64,000 bases of DNA. It comes from Haemophilus parainfluenzae (GTDB taxonomy: Bacteria; Pseudomonadota; Gammaproteobacteria; Enterobacterales; Pasteurellaceae). Positions 47,863-58,924 of this stretch are shown piece after piece. A program made the translations under genes and the position numbers. The stretch covers positions 1-64,000 of the forward strand of contig NZ_CP063121.1 in NCBI RefSeq assembly GCF_014931415.1, in the 5' to 3' direction. The notes beneath the pieces were generated by a model, which was not told where the DNA came from, did not search any database, and saw only the letters and a list, made by a program, of their open reading frames with translations. The number at the start of each line of letters is the position of its first letter. Within the stretch, counting starts at the first letter, position 1.

Positions 47863-48714
47863 CTAAACAGAGAAAGGATATTTGATTGGTTCGTGAGATT
47901 GATAACCCACCACCTTGAAATCATCCATCGTTACCCAAGTCTCAAGATCTTCAAGAGTTTTAATATCAGGATTAATTTCTAATTGTGGTGACGGGAATGG
48001 TTCACGTTTTAATTGCACATCACGCATTAACTCAAGTTGGTCTTCATAAATATGTGCATTCACAATTTTATGATATGCCTTGCCCGGTTTATTACCAGTA
48101 ATTTGCGCCATTAATGCAAGGAAAGTAAAGACTTGAATTTGATTGAAGTTTAAGCCAAGTGGTACATCACAAGAACGCTGATAGCTCGTTAAGTGCAGTG
48201 TATCGCCCACTAAGGAAAATGTGTGAGTGTGCATACAAGGACGCAAACAACCCAAATCAAATTCGCCTGGATTAAAGAAAGTCAGGATTTCACCACGATC
48301 ATCAATACCTCGACTTAAATTGTTCACAATTTTACGAAGTTGATCGATGGTTTCGCCATTCGGTTTACGCCATGCTCGGCCTTGTACACCATAAACGCGC
48401 CCCATATCATCGGTGCCTTTACGATGTGGATTGGCAAGCCAAGCGGCATTTTCATTGGCATTGGCATCCCATGTTTTGGTGCCAAGCTTACGGAAATCTG
48501 CCGCATTGTCATAACCACGGATATAACCTAAAAATTCCGCAATCGCCGCTTTCCAATAGCTTTTACGCGTGGTAATTAAGGGGAATTGATTATTAGCAAC
48601 ATCATATTCTAAATCCGCATTAATCACTGTAAGGCAACGCTTACCAGTACGCTCATTAGCAACCCACTCACCCTCATTTACAATTCGTCGGCAAAGATCT
48701 AAATATTGTTTCAT
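47863..48714 (-). CDS. thyA: Thymidylate synthase
   Basis: ThyA methylates dUMP to dTMP using methylenetetrahydrofolate. The 283-residue protein has the nucleophilic Cys in [10 protein letters not shown], the dUMP-binding [17 protein letters not shown] and the C-terminal KYPFSV. It is longer than E. coli ThyA (264) but normal for Haemophilus. The ATG at 48714 has AAGGAG upstream. The open frame 9 codons earlier is not used. lgt ends 13 bases upstream, and lgt-thyA is a conserved pair. Confidence 0.97.
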   Translation of the reverse strand: MKQYLDLCRRIVNEGEWVANERTGKRCLTVINADLEYDVANNQFPLITTRKSYWKAAIAEFLGYIRGYDNAADFRKLGTKTWDANANENAAWLANPHRKGTDDMGRVYGVQGRAWRKPNGETIDQLRKIVNNLSRGIDDRGEILTFFNPGEFDLGCLRPCMHTHTFSLVGDTLHLTSYQRSCDVPLGLNFNQIQVFTFLALMAQITGNKPGKAYHKIVNAHIYEDQLELMRDVQLKREPFPSPQLEINPDIKTLEDLETWVTMDDFKVVGYQSHEPIKYPFSV

Positions 48715-48727
48715 AAAAAACTCCTTA

Positions 48728-49534
48728 CTAATGAACCGCACTTTTAGAGCGATTGTATGCCCATGCCATAATTAACCCACCACCAATAATCATCGGCAAA
48801 CAAAGCGCTTGTCCACGAGTCATGATGCCTAAGAAAGATTCCACTTCAGGCTCACGGACATATTCAACGATAAAACGGAAAATCCCGTAACAAATCAGGA
48901 ATAATCCAGCTACCGACCCTACAGGACGAGGCTTTTTAATAAAGACATTCAGAATAATAAACAGCACGAAACCTTCTAAGAACGCCTCATAAAGCTGTGA
49001 AGGATGGCGAGGCAACAACAATGGATCATTTGGGAAAATCATAGCCCAAGGGACATCCGTTTCTCGTCCCCAAAGTTCTAAATTGATGAAGTTACCAATT
49101 CGTCCCATCCCTAAGCCAAATGGAATCAAGGGTGCCACAAAATCTGCCGTCTGCCAGAAGCTTCTTTTTTGAGAATAAGAGGTCCAAATCATTGAAATAA
49201 TCACCCCAATTAATCCACCATGGAATGACATTCCCCCTTCCCAAACACGAAATAAATACAGCGGGTCTTGCACAAAATGATCAAAATTATAGAAGAAAAC
49301 ATCCCCAATACGACCACCTAAGAACACGCCCATAAAGCCATTAAAAAGTAACGTATCCACTTGATCCACAGTCCAACCACTATTTGGTTGATTGGCACGA
49401 CGAACCGCTAGCCAACGAGCAAAGATAAAGCCTAATAAATACATTAAACCATACCAACGCAGCCCTATATTGCTATTACCAAAAGTAAAAATAGTCGGAT
49501 CAAAATGCGGAAGCATCAAAAATTCTGAATTCAT
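48728..49534 (-). CDS. lgt: Prolipoprotein diacylglyceryl transferase
   Basis: Lgt transfers diacylglycerol from phosphatidylglycerol to the lipobox Cys of prolipoproteins. The 268-residue inner-membrane protein has seven hydrophobic segments, the signature [20 protein letters not shown] near residue 138 and the conserved [10 protein letters not shown] with the essential His. AAGGAATG precedes the ATG. It is 8 bases after the TauE-like gene. Confidence 0.97.
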   Translation of the reverse strand: MNSEFLMLPHFDPTIFTFGNSNIGLRWYGLMYLLGFIFARWLAVRRANQPNSGWTVDQVDTLLFNGFMGVFLGGRIGDVFFYNFDHFVQDPLYLFRVWEGGMSFHGGLIGVIISMIWTSYSQKRSFWQTADFVAPLIPFGLGMGRIGNFINLELWGRETDVPWAMIFPNDPLLLPRHPSQLYEAFLEGFVLFIILNVFIKKPRPVGSVAGLFLICYGIFRFIVEYVREPEVESFLGIMTRGQALCLPMIIGGGLIMAWAYNRSKSAVH

Positions 49535-49542
49535 AACATTCC

Positions 49543-50337
49543 TTATTTAATAAACATATCAACTGCGATCGCAACTAATAGCAAAGCAAAGCCTTTTTTC
49601 AAGGTTGGGACAGGGAGTTTGGAGGTTGCTGTTGCCCCTAGTTTAGAAGTGAAGAATGAAGTGCCCGTAATACCAAGCACGGCAGGCAAATAAACATAAC
49701 CCAGGGAATAATCTGGCATGGCAGGATTGCCCCAGCCACTCACCATAAAACTCAACATACCTGATAAACCAAGAAGTGCCCCACAGAATGCAGAAGAACC
49801 GATGGCTTTTTTCATATCAATCCCGCGGGAATTTAAAAATGGCACGATAAAACCACCACCGCCAACTCCAGCAGCACTTGATGCCATCCCAATTAAAATC
49901 CCCCCAATAACAGAGGCTTGCGTCGTTAAAGGTTTGGTTTTCCCTGTGCTTTTCTTAATAGAAATCACCATTTTTGCCGCTAAATACACGACTAAACAGG
50001 CAAAGATTTTAGCTGATACATCACGATCAAGCTTGCCAATAAACAAACCAGAGATAAAGACCGAAATCATGACCATCGGTGCCAATACTTTAACGGCACT
50101 CCACTCTATATTGCCTAGTTTATGATGACGCTGTGCAGAAGAAAATCCGGTAATCACAATGGTCGCAAATGAAGTTCCCAATGCCGTAGACATCAGCAAG
50201 GGTTCAGGCACGCCTATCATCGGCAATAAATAAACCAAGGTAGGGACGATAATTAACCCACCACCAATGCCAAATAATCCGGCAAGAAAACCAACAATAG
50301 ACCCAACAAGCAAACAAAGTAGAATAAAAGTGAGCAT
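49543..50337 (-). CDS. TauE/SafE family membrane protein
   Basis: This 264-residue membrane protein of the TauE/SafE (COG0730) family has about eight hydrophobic segments and the duplicated glycine motifs [20 protein letters not shown] and [17 protein letters not shown]. Family members export sulfite or organosulfur anions, but the substrate here is unknown. The ATG shares one base with the rppH stop (TAATG), so translation is coupled. It lies between rppH and lgt. Confidence 0.85.
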   Translation of the reverse strand: MLTFILLCLLVGSIVGFLAGLFGIGGGLIIVPTLVYLLPMIGVPEPLLMSTALGTSFATIVITGFSSAQRHHKLGNIEWSAVKVLAPMVMISVFISGLFIGKLDRDVSAKIFACLVVYLAAKMVISIKKSTGKTKPLTTQASVIGGILIGMASSAAGVGGGGFIVPFLNSRGIDMKKAIGSSAFCGALLGLSGMLSFMVSGWGNPAMPDYSLGYVYLPAVLGITGTSFFTSKLGATATSKLPVPTLKKGFALLLVAIAVDMFIK

Positions 50338-50930
50338 TATTGTCCCCTTGATTTATAAGATGAACGTTTTTGATATTTAGAAAAACCATTTTTACGCGGC
50401 GCATGATAAGGTTTATTTGTCTCATGCTCTTGCGTATTTTCAAGCAATGTTTTTTCATTGCCAAACATCACTTGGGCAAACTCTTTCATCGCTTTGCGAT
50501 AAACATCTTTCTTAAAGGACACAACCTGACGTACGGGATACCAAAAACTTACCCAACGCCAACCATCAAATTCCGGTGATTTTGTCGTGTTCATATTGAT
50601 ATTTTTTTCATCCCCCACTAATTGCAACAAAAACCAACGTTGTTTTTGCCCAATACACACGGGTTTGCTGTCATAACGCAGCAATCTTTTCGGCAGCTTA
50701 TAACGCAACCAATGTTTAGACGCGTAAAGCACCTTCACATCTTTGGGTTGCAAACCAACCTCTTCATATAATTCACGATACATGGCTTGTTCGGCACTTT
50801 CATTATCGTTAATTCCACCTTGCGGGAATTGCCACGAATTCTGCCCGTATCGTTTAGCCCAAAGCACCTGCCCTTTGCGATTACAAATGACAATGCCTAC
50901 ATTTGGACGGTAGCCATCAAAATCGATCAC
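50337..50930 (-). CDS. rppH: RNA pyrophosphohydrolase RppH
   Basis: RppH removes pyrophosphate from 5'-triphosphate mRNA ends and so triggers RNase E decay. The 197-residue protein begins [17 protein letters not shown] and has the Nudix box [22 protein letters not shown] near residues 38-59. The C-terminal 40 residues are basic and low-complexity. It is the first gene of the rppH-TauE-lgt-thyA-tadA run. Upstream is a 480-base gene-free region. Confidence 0.96.
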   Translation of the reverse strand: MIDFDGYRPNVGIVICNRKGQVLWAKRYGQNSWQFPQGGINDNESAEQAMYRELYEEVGLQPKDVKVLYASKHWLRYKLPKRLLRYDSKPVCIGQKQRWFLLQLVGDEKNINMNTTKSPEFDGWRWVSFWYPVRQVVSFKKDVYRKAMKEFAQVMFGNEKTLLENTQEHETNKPYHAPRKNGFSKYQKRSSYKSRGQ

Positions 50931-51021
50931 TATCGTTCACCTTAAATTTTGTACAAAAATAATTTGCAGATTGTTTCATAAATTCGCTTTTTTATCAACC
51001 GAATGGGCATATTTACCCTAT

Positions 51022-51392
51022 TGTGGATAACTCTGTGGGTAACACTTGGATAGTCTAAATTTAACTGTGTATAAAAATTAAAAACCGCTTTTCACACTTC
51101 ATTTTTTTCATTTTTGCATAACCTTTAATTAAAAATTTTCCAAAAAAATGACCGCACTTTTTCTCATCAAAGTGTGGTCAAAAATTCAGCTATTTTTTAG
51201 TTTAAACATTTCTGGCTTGGTGAAGAAATAACAGCTGTGAGTTATTCAATATTTCTGTGGATAAAATTGTGATTGAGCAAATGGTGACTGTTGCATAACT
51301 CTTCTTAGCATTTTACCATCGATTTTTGAGAAGAAATTTTATCTTTAATTTCATGAAGATAACGCTTTTCCTCAGAAATTATCTTATTCACA
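51022..51392. other. Cluster of DnaA boxes in the rppH-ampD spacer
   Basis: Four exact matches to TTATNCACA occur in this AT-rich, gene-free region: 51022-51030 and 51256-51264 (TTATCCACA, minus strand), 51066-51074 (TTATACACA, minus) and 51384-51392 (TTATTCACA, plus). A fifth at 51034-51042 has one mismatch. At about 40 percent GC roughly 0.03 exact matches would be expected in such a stretch. No GATC sites are present, unlike an enterobacterial oriC. The rest of 50931-51413 holds the upstream parts of rppH and a USS hairpin. Confidence 0.65.
51149..51180. terminator. Inverted uptake-sequence hairpin in the rppH-ampD spacer
   Basis: TGACCGCACTTT (51149-51160) and AAAGTGTGGTCA (51169-51180) form a 12-bp stem with one G-T wobble around an 8-base loop, with A- and T-runs outside. 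One arm is a perfect uptake core, the other has one substitution. It may end the minus-strand ampD transcript, although it is 230 bases from its stop. Confidence 0.6.
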
Positions 51393-51413
51393 TTCAATCA
51401 AAAATTTTAGTGA

Positions 51414-51977
51414 TTATTTTTCATCCAAGTCTTTTTTGACTAACGCTAAATAGCGTTCCCATTCAAAATATTGACCAGGATCGAGCTTACGACCAGGCGA
51501 AATATCGCAATGCCCAACGATACGATCGAGCGTTATTTTCGGGTAAGCTTGCATAATATCTCGTGTTAATGCAGCAAGCACTTGGTATTGCTCCGCTGTA
51601 AAAGGTTGTTCATTACTGCCCTCTAGCTCAATCCCAATCGCAAAATCATTGCATTTATCGCGTCCTTCAAAGCAAGAAAGCCCCGCATGCCATGCTCTAT
51701 CATTGAAACTAACATACTGTGTCACCTTGCCATCCCGTTCAATTAAACAATGGGCAGACACGCGAAATTGATAAATTTCCTCAAAATAGGGATGGATGGT
51801 TGGATCGAGTTTACCTTGGAAAAAATCATCTACATATCCCCCACCGAATTGTTCTGGCGGCAAACTGATGTAATGAATGACGAGTAATGAAATATCCTCT
51901 ACATCAGGACGTTCATCAAAATGTGGTGAAATCACTTTTCTTGCCTGGCTTAACCAGCCATTTTTTATCTTATTCAT
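51414..51977 (-). CDS. ampD: 1,6-anhydro-N-acetylmuramyl-L-alanine amidase AmpD
   Basis: AmpD is a cytoplasmic zinc amidase of peptidoglycan recycling. The 187-residue Amidase_2 protein has the first zinc His in [10 protein letters not shown], the conserved EQFGGG and TAHAE-free HAGLS core, and the second zinc pair in [16 protein letters not shown] near 150-165. The length matches E. coli AmpD. It is divergent from pilA, a neighbourhood (ampD next to the prepilin operon) also seen in E. coli. Confidence 0.95.
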   Translation of the reverse strand: MNKIKNGWLSQARKVISPHFDERPDVEDISLLVIHYISLPPEQFGGGYVDDFFQGKLDPTIHPYFEEIYQFRVSAHCLIERDGKVTQYVSFNDRAWHAGLSCFEGRDKCNDFAIGIELEGSNEQPFTAEQYQVLAALTRDIMQAYPKITLDRIVGHCDISPGRKLDPGQYFEWERYLALVKKDLDEK

Positions 51978-52002
51978 CTATTTTTCTGCGATTAAATTTT
52001 AT

Positions 52003-52024
52003 TTTTGCGATCGAGATCGCAAAA
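52003..52024. promoter_or_regulatory. Perfect CRP-S competence element upstream of pilA
   Basis: TTTTGCGATC (52003-52012), two bases, then its exact complement GATCGCAAAA (52015-52024) form a 22-bp perfect palindrome. This equals the Haemophilus competence regulatory element bound by CRP with Sxy. Its centre is 52013.5. A -10-like CACAAT at 52062-52067 would put the transcription start about 60 bases downstream, the class I spacing. An uptake core overlaps the region just after it (52027-52035). Confidence 0.9.
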
Positions 52025-52119
52025 GAAGTGCGGTCAGTTTCACTTTCATTTTTCCCTTTTACACAATGTTGCAGCCAATCCTGGCATTTTTTTATTCAAC
52101 CAAAAGGAAATTTAATTTA

Positions 52120-52563
52120 ATGAAACTGACTTTTTCTAAACCTTTACATAAAGGTTTTACGTTAATTGAATTGATGATCGTGATTGCGATTATTGCTATT
52201 CTCGCGACGATCGCCATTCCGTCTTATCAAAATTATACCAAAAAAGCGGCTATCTCCGAATTGTTACAAGCTTCTGCACCTTATAAATCTGATGTGGAAC
52301 TATGTATCTATAGCACCAATGCCCCAACAAACTGTTCAGGTGGCTCAAATGGCATTGCAGCAGACATCACTACTGCAAAAGGCTATGTCAAATCCATCAC
52401 CACAAAATCGGGTGTGATTACGGTGACAGGAAATGGTTCATTAGATGGGATCAGTTATTCTTTAACGGCGACAGGCTCAACCTCATCAGGTGTCACCTGG
52501 ACAACTGCTTGCCCAAGCAATGCAGATTTATTCCCTGCAGGCTTCTGTTCTTCGGCTAAATAG
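52120..52563 (+). CDS. pilA: Type IV prepilin PilA
   Basis: PilA is the major pilin of the DNA-uptake type IV pilus. The 147-residue prepilin has a 12-residue leader ending KG, then the processed N-terminus [20 protein letters not shown] with Glu5. The globular part has four Cys, the last two (TACP...GFC) forming the typical C-terminal disulfide loop. The ATG at 52120 has AAGGAAA upstream. The open frame extends 81 codons back into ampD antisense sequence and is not used. It is the first gene of pilABCD under a CRP-S site. Confidence 0.96.
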   Translation: MKLTFSKPLHKGFTLIELMIVIAIIAILATIAIPSYQNYTKKAAISELLQASAPYKSDVELCIYSTNAPTNCSGGSNGIAADITTAKGYVKSITTKSGVITVTGNGSLDGISYSLTATGSTSSGVTWTTACPSNADLFPAGFCSSAK

Positions 52564-52569
52564 CGAAAC

Positions 52570-53949
52570 ATGGCTTATCAAGCAATCGCAAAAAATGGCG
52601 AGATTTATCAGATCTCGCCACAATATTGGCAACAAAACCAACAGCAACAAGCTTTGCTGTTGCGTTACTTTGCGCTCCCTCTTAAAGAAGACGAACACCA
52701 TTTATGGCTTGCAGTGGACTCACTCAATAATCTTGCAGCTTGTGAAACCTTTGCTTTTTTGAGCGGAAAATTAGTTGAACCGATTTTATTTGACACGCCC
52801 CAACTCAAACAACTTTTACAATCCCTTGCACCTAAAACCAATCAAATCGAAGAGCAAACGACGTTTTACCATCATTCTGAAGATGAAAACTCAGCTAATT
52901 TAGCTAATGATGACGAACCCGTTATTCAATTATTAAATGGTATTTTTGAAACAGCCCTACAAAAAAATGCCTCCGATATTCATTTAGAAACTCAGCCAAG
53001 TGGGCTCTTAATTCGTTTACGTATTGATGGAGTGCTCCAACCGCAGCCGATTATCAGTAAAGCGCTCGCCAATCGTGTAATTTCTCGCCTTAAACTCTTA
53101 GCCAAACTGGATATTAGTGAAACTCGATTACCACAAGATGGCCGCTTTCAATTCAAAACGACGTTCTCCGATATTTTAGATTTCCGCCTTTCTACCTTGC
53201 CCACACATTGGGGAGAAAAAGCGGTATTACGATTACAACAAAATAAACCTGTTCAGTTAAGTTTTGCTGAACTTGGCATGACACAAAACCAACAAAGTCA
53301 ATTTCAACATGCCCTCAGCCAACCTCAAGGTTTAATCCTTGTGACCGGCCCCACGGGAAGCGGAAAAAGCATCTCGCTTTATACCGCACTTCAATGGCTC
53401 AATACGCCAGATAAACATATTATGACGGCAGAAGATCCCGTTGAAATTGAATTAGAAGGCATCATTCAAACTCAAGTAAATCCACAAATCGGTTTAGATT
53501 TTAGCCGATTACTTCGTACATTTTTACGGCAAGATCCCGACATTATTATGCTTGGTGAAATTCGAGACGAAGAAAGTGCATTGATGGCATTAAGAGCGGC
53601 TCAAACAGGTCATCTAGTACTTTCTACCTTACATACCAACGATGCGATCTCAGCCATTTCACGCTTACAACAATTAGGCATTCAATCACATGAAATTGAA
53701 AACAGTCTCTTATTAGTTATCGCACAACGATTGGTACGCAAACGTTGCTTAAAGTGCGGCCAACATTTTAGTGATTCTTGCGATTGCCATCAGGGATATC
53801 AAGGTCGTATTGGGGTATATCAATTTTTACAATGCGAAAACAACCGTTACCAAACTGATTTTGAATCACTTTATCAAAGTGCGTTAGAAAAAGTGAAAGA
53901 TCGCATCACCGATCTCGCCGAAATTCAACGCGTGTTAGGTAAAAAATAG
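52570..53949 (+). CDS. pilB: Type IV pilus assembly ATPase PilB
   Basis: PilB is the hexameric ATPase that drives pilus extension. The 459 residues include Walker A GPTGSGKS (260-267), the Asp box, Walker B DIIMLGEIRDEESA near 316-329 and a cysteine cluster CLKCGQHFSDSCDCH near the C-terminus that fits the PilB zinc site. It is about 100 residues shorter than Pseudomonas PilB, mainly in the N-terminal domain, as in H. influenzae. It starts 6 bases after pilA. Confidence 0.95.
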   Translation: MAYQAIAKNGEIYQISPQYWQQNQQQQALLLRYFALPLKEDEHHLWLAVDSLNNLAACETFAFLSGKLVEPILFDTPQLKQLLQSLAPKTNQIEEQTTFYHHSEDENSANLANDDEPVIQLLNGIFETALQKNASDIHLETQPSGLLIRLRIDGVLQPQPIISKALANRVISRLKLLAKLDISETRLPQDGRFQFKTTFSDILDFRLSTLPTHWGEKAVLRLQQNKPVQLSFAELGMTQNQQSQFQHALSQPQGLILVTGPTGSGKSISLYTALQWLNTPDKHIMTAEDPVEIELEGIIQTQVNPQIGLDFSRLLRTFLRQDPDIIMLGEIRDEESALMALRAAQTGHLVLSTLHTNDAISAISRLQQLGIQSHEIENSLLLVIAQRLVRKRCLKCGQHFSDSCDCHQGYQGRIGVYQFLQCENNRYQTDFESLYQSALEKVKDRITDLAEIQRVLGKK

Positions 53950-53957
53950 GTATCACT

Positions 53958-55181
53958 ATGGCAAAGCAAAAACTCTTTTATTTTCAAGCCTATGATCAGC
54001 GACAACAATGGCAAAAAGGCAGTCTTGTTGCCCAATCTAAACAAGCTGCACAATTCCAGTTAATCGCAAAAGGTTTTAATCACATTCGCTTACAACAAGA
54101 TTGGCAACTTAATCAGAAACCGAAAAATGCAGAAATCAGTGCTTTATTGAATCAACTGGCTACATTACTCAGTTCAGCCATTCCATTAAAGAATACATTA
54201 CATATTTTGCAAGATAACTGCTCGCAATTGGGATTGCATGAGTGGCTTGGCGCCTTAATTGAGTTAATTGAAAGTGGTCTTCCGTTTTCACAAAGTTTGG
54301 AAATGCAAGGAAAGTATTTAAATTTTCAAGAAATTCAACTTATTCAAGTGGGAGAAATGACCGGAAAACTGGCGGAGGTATGCACTAAAATTGCAGAACG
54401 TCGAACACAATCATTAACGCTTCAACGCAAATTGCAAAAAATTATGCTTTATCCTGCCATGGTATTAGGTATTTCGCTTTCACTTACGTTGATTTTATTA
54501 CTCTTTGTTGTACCACAATTTGCTGAAATGTATGGCGAAAACTCAGCTGAGCTACCTATATTGACTGCCGTATTATTAGCCATGTCTCAATTCCTACAAC
54601 ATCATTTTATCGCCTTGATGATTGTCTGCATTTTCGCTCTTTTTATGCTAAAGATGGCATTAAAACATTCTCTTTGGCTAAATCAAAAAAAGAATGCGCT
54701 GATTAGTCGCATGCCAATTTGGGGCAATATCATTTGCCTTTCTCGTCTAATCAGTTTTAGTCATAACTTACAATTAATGCTTCAATCCGGTGTAGCATTA
54801 ATGCCTGCGCTAAATAGTTTTCTCCCCAAACAACAAACCTGGCAAACACAACGTACCTTAAAAGGCGATATTCTGCTACAACAAGAAGTGCGGTCAATTT
54901 TACAGTGGGTTTCTCAAGGTTATCCATTTTCAGAAAGTGTCAGTAGTCATCTTTTCCCAATGGAAGCACAACAAATGCTACAGATTGGAGAGAAAAGTGG
55001 AAAACTTGCGTTGATGTTGCGTCATATTGCTGATAACTATCAAGAAAAACTCAATCATCAAATTGATTTACTTTCCCAACTTTTAGAGCCTTTAATGATG
55101 CTCATCATTGGTAGTTTAATTGGTATTATTATGATGGGCATGTATCTGCCGATTTTTAATATGGGATCGGTAATCCAATGA
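53958..55181 (+). CDS. pilC: Type IV pilus inner-membrane platform protein PilC
   Basis: The 407-residue protein of the T2SS F/PilC family has two repeated cytoplasmic domains, each beginning near LLNQLATLLSSAIPL and LISFSHNLQLMLQSGVAL, and three membrane segments (about 165-190, 215-235 and the C-terminal LMMLIIGSLIGIIMMGMY). It links PilB to the pilus base. An uptake core lies inside near 54886. It overlaps pilD by 4 bases. Confidence 0.94.
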   Translation: MAKQKLFYFQAYDQRQQWQKGSLVAQSKQAAQFQLIAKGFNHIRLQQDWQLNQKPKNAEISALLNQLATLLSSAIPLKNTLHILQDNCSQLGLHEWLGALIELIESGLPFSQSLEMQGKYLNFQEIQLIQVGEMTGKLAEVCTKIAERRTQSLTLQRKLQKIMLYPAMVLGISLSLTLILLLFVVPQFAEMYGENSAELPILTAVLLAMSQFLQHHFIALMIVCIFALFMLKMALKHSLWLNQKKNALISRMPIWGNIICLSRLISFSHNLQLMLQSGVALMPALNSFLPKQQTWQTQRTLKGDILLQQEVRSILQWVSQGYPFSESVSSHLFPMEAQQMLQIGEKSGKLALMLRHIADNYQEKLNHQIDLLSQLLEPLMMLIIGSLIGIIMMGMYLPIFNMGSVIQ

Positions 55182-55855
55182 TGACATTAGCTTTTTTTTT
55201 ATTGGGTGGTTTAGCGGGCATCCTTGCTTGGGTTTATATTGATCGTTTTATACCCAATCTCCAACAAGAAATTTATCAGAACTATATCGAACTTTATCCT
55301 GAAAACAATCCTATTTTCTATAGCGAAAAAGCAGTGATTCAATCTCAAAAGTGCGGTCATATTTTCCTTTATTTTTTAGGGTTTGGACTCTGTTTTGCTG
55401 TACTCTGTTATTTTCTTCAGGATGAATTATTTACTTTATGGCTCGCGATTACGCTTAGTCTCATCTTTGTTATCAGTTGGCTAGACTGGCATTATCAGCT
55501 GATTTCACCTACACCTTGCCTGTTTTTATTTTTCCTGGGTTTATTCGGCGCACATCAAGAATTTTCAATTCTGACGCTTTCTCAAAGTTTAGAAAGTGCG
55601 GTTAGTTTTTTCAGTATTTTTTACATCATCTATCATTTGTCTAAATGGTTTTATAAGAAGGAAGCGTTAGGCCGTGGCGATTATTGGCTCGCTTTAGGAA
55701 TCGGCGCTTATCTCACCATCGAGCTCTTACCACTTTTTTTATTCATTGCCTGTCTATTAGGCATCATAGGTTATTGGATTTCTCGTCAACCTGTTTTACC
55801 TTTCGCGCCCTTTCTTTGCTTATCGTTAATCATCACCAGTGCAATCAACCTATAA
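55178..55855 (+). CDS. pilD: Prepilin peptidase PilD (reduced form)
   Basis: PilD cleaves the prepilin leader and methylates the new N-terminus. The 225-residue membrane protein has the two catalytic Asp of the A24 family, in ISWLDWHYQLISP near residue 108 and LGRGDYWLALG near 168. It lacks the CxxC pairs of the zinc-containing N-terminal domain found in Pseudomonas-type PilD, so methylation may be absent or altered. An uptake core lies inside near 55349. ATGA overlap with pilC. Confidence 0.88.
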   Translation: MMTLAFFLLGGLAGILAWVYIDRFIPNLQQEIYQNYIELYPENNPIFYSEKAVIQSQKCGHIFLYFLGFGLCFAVLCYFLQDELFTLWLAITLSLIFVISWLDWHYQLISPTPCLFLFFLGLFGAHQEFSILTLSQSLESAVSFFSIFYIIYHLSKWFYKKEALGRGDYWLALGIGAYLTIELLPLFLFIACLLGIIGYWISRQPVLPFAPFLCLSLIITSAINL

Positions 55856-55890
55856 ATGTAATATATTGGCAACATTGAAAAATATTATGT

Positions 55891-56759
<869 letters not shown>

Positions 56760-56763
<4 letters not shown>

Positions 56764-57041
56764 GTCTTCAGCATCACGATAATGGTAAACAGGGTGAGTT
56801 TTTCTTACTTGATGAGCAAGGCAAGAAAATCGCGAAACTCGCCTATTTTTATGAAACACCCGATACCATTAATGCTAATCACACGTTTGTTGATGATTCT
56901 CTTCGTGGACAAGGTGTGGCAGACAAACTCTATCAAGCCTTAATTCATTTTATCCAGGCTAAAAAGCTGACATTGCACCCAACTTGTAGCTATATTGCAA
57001 GAAAATGGGAACGAACCCAATCTACTCAACCTCAAGCTTAA
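56760..57041 (+). CDS. GNAT-like N-acetyltransferase (COG2388 type)
   Basis: This 93-residue small acetyltransferase-like protein has [19 protein letters not shown], the AcCoA loop [14 protein letters not shown] near residues 50-63 and the C-terminal [12 protein letters not shown], which match the short GNAT family of E. coli YjdJ. The substrate is unknown. The ATG at 56760 overlaps the yacG stop (ATGA). It belongs to the coaE-yacG operon. Confidence 0.85.
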
Positions 57042-57131
57042 ACCTATTAATAAGCATTTTATTTTTAAGGATATTTTTCCGACTTCGTGGTATCCTTAGC
57101 CCCATTTATTTCTGAGAACCTGTTATTTATT

Positions 57132-58394
57132 ATGCAAGAAAATTATTTAAGTCAGCAGCGGTTTGCTGATCTTCCATTACATCCTATCGTACAAAAAGCC
57201 CTACAAGACAAGGGATTTGAATATTGCACCCCTATTCAAGCGTTATCGTTACCTATTACCTTACAAGGAAAAGATGTTGCAGGCCAAGCGCAAACCGGCA
57301 CTGGTAAAACAATGGCATTTTTAACGGCAACATTTCATCACTTATTAACACATCAACCTGATTTTGCCACCAATCAACCCCGTGCATTAATTCTTGCACC
57401 AACCCGTGAACTGGCCGTGCAAATTAATCATGATGCTGAGTTATTAGCTAAAACAAGTGGATTACGAACCGCACTTGCTTATGGTGGCGATGGCTATGAT
57501 AAACAGCTCAAAGCGATTGAAGCCGGTGTGGATATTTTAATTGGTACCACTGGTCGTGTGATTGACTACGTGAAACAAGGGATTATCCGTTTAGATGATA
57601 TCCAAGTCGTAGTATTGGACGAAGCGGATCGTATGTTTGATTTAGGTTTCATTCGTGATATTCGCTATTTATTACGCAAATGCCCTTCTCCACAAGAACG
57701 CCTCACCATGCTCTTTTCTGCAACGCTCTCTTACAAAGTACGAGAACTTGCCTTTGAAGATATGAATTCTCCAGAATACATTGAAATTGAACCAGAGCAA
57801 AAAACGGGACATCGAATTAAAGAGGAACTTTTCTATCCCTCAAATGAAGACAAAATCCCTCTCTTACTCACGTTAATGGAAGAGGAATGGCCGGAGCGTT
57901 GTATTGTTTTTGCGAATACTAAACATAAATGTGAAGAAATTTGGGGTTATTTAGCCGCAGATGGTCATCGAGTAGGATTACTCACGGGTGATGTGGCACA
58001 GAAAAAACGTCTTTCATTGCTCAAACAATTTACTGATGGAGAACTCGATATTCTCGTTGCAACCGATGTTGCCGCGCGTGGGTTACATATTTCAGATGTG
58101 ACTCACGTCTTTAACTTTGATTTACCCGATGATCGAGAAGATTACGTTCACCGTATTGGCCGTACTGGTCGAGCGGGTGAAAGTGGGGTGTCTATCAGCT
58201 TTGCTTGTGAAGAATATGCGATGAATTTACCGGCAATTGAAGAATACATTAGTCATTCTATTCCGGTCAGCCAATATGACCCGAATTCATTGATTACTGA
58301 TATTCCAAAACCTTATCGTTTAAAACGCAATCCTACGCCTCAAACGAGAAATACTACTACGACAAGAAAAACAAACTATCGTCGTAAAAACTAA
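57132..58394 (+). CDS. rhlB: ATP-dependent RNA helicase RhlB
   Basis: RhlB is the DEAD-box helicase of the RNase E degradosome. The 420-residue protein has the Q motif FEYCTPIQ, Walker [13 protein letters not shown] box [13 protein letters not shown], and [10 protein letters not shown]. The basic, low-complexity C-tail ([15 protein letters not shown]) would bind RNA or partner. The ATG at 57132 gives the family length, although the frame is open 15 codons further and no strong ribosome site is seen. Confidence 0.95.
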   Translation: MQENYLSQQRFADLPLHPIVQKALQDKGFEYCTPIQALSLPITLQGKDVAGQAQTGTGKTMAFLTATFHHLLTHQPDFATNQPRALILAPTRELAVQINHDAELLAKTSGLRTALAYGGDGYDKQLKAIEAGVDILIGTTGRVIDYVKQGIIRLDDIQVVVLDEADRMFDLGFIRDIRYLLRKCPSPQERLTMLFSATLSYKVRELAFEDMNSPEYIEIEPEQKTGHRIKEELFYPSNEDKIPLLLTLMEEEWPERCIVFANTKHKCEEIWGYLAADGHRVGLLTGDVAQKKRLSLLKQFTDGELDILVATDVAARGLHISDVTHVFNFDLPDDREDYVHRIGRTGRAGESGVSISFACEEYAMNLPAIEEYISHSIPVSQYDPNSLITDIPKPYRLKRNPTPQTRNTTTTRKTNYRRKN

Positions 58395-58398
58395 AAAG

Positions 58399-58428
58399 AA
58401 AAGCTGATGAATATCTTCATCAGCTTTT
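58399..58428. terminator. Terminator between rhlB and mreD (bidirectional)
   Basis: A 13-bp stem AAAAGCTGATGAA / TTCATCAGCTTTT with a TATC loop and a T-run follows the rhlB stop. The core AAAAGCTGATG is the same as in the terminator at 32518-32548. It lies between convergent genes and may serve both. Confidence 0.9.
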
Positions 58429-58435
58429 TTTATGA

Positions 58436-58924
58436 TTAATGCAATCCGACTCGTCGGCGTGCTGTGCGCATCAATAAGAATACCCACGGCCATAATACGC
58501 CTGATGCAATGGCACCAAAGATTTCCTGCCAGTTAAAGAATGCTCCGTGTAACGAGAATTCAACCAAGAAAATTGCCACTCGAATGGCAAAAACGAAAAG
58601 AAGCACTAATAAACTTTGGAACCAAAGGGAAAGGTTGCGCAACATTAAGTAATATTTGGAAACAAAATAGAAGGCAACAGAAAGCACTAATGCATGCACG
58701 CCTAGAATAGAGCCCAGTACAATATCCCATAAAACGCCAAGTAAAAATGCCCAGCCAATGCTTACTCTATCTGGTAATGCAAGGCTCCAGTAGAGTAAAA
58801 CTAAAACTAACCAAGAAGGTTTAAAAGCTTGGAAACCTGCTGGCCATGGCGCTAACTCCATCACTAATGCAACAACAAAGAAGCATAAAATGGTTGCCCA
58901 TTGAAAAATAAAACGCCCTTGCAT
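58436..58924 (-). CDS. mreD: Rod shape-determining protein MreD
   Basis: MreD is a small membrane protein of the elongasome. The 162 residues have five or so hydrophobic segments and the family core LPDRVSIGWAFLLGVLWDIVLGSILG. It shares one base with the mreC stop (TAATG) and is the last gene of mreBCD. Confidence 0.94.
   Translation of the reverse strand: MQGRFIFQWATILCFFVVALVMELAPWPAGFQAFKPSWLVLVLLYWSLALPDRVSIGWAFLLGVLWDIVLGSILGVHALVLSVAFYFVSKYYLMLRNLSLWFQSLLVLLFVFAIRVAIFLVEFSLHGAFFNWQEIFGAIASGVLWPWVFLLMRTARRRVGLH

Noticed and set aside
50931..51413. Calling this region oriC outright
   Set aside because: The boxes are convincing, but GATC sites for SeqA/Dam are missing and oriC in H. influenzae is near mnmG as I recall. 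GC skew could not be computed here, so it is reported as a cluster only.
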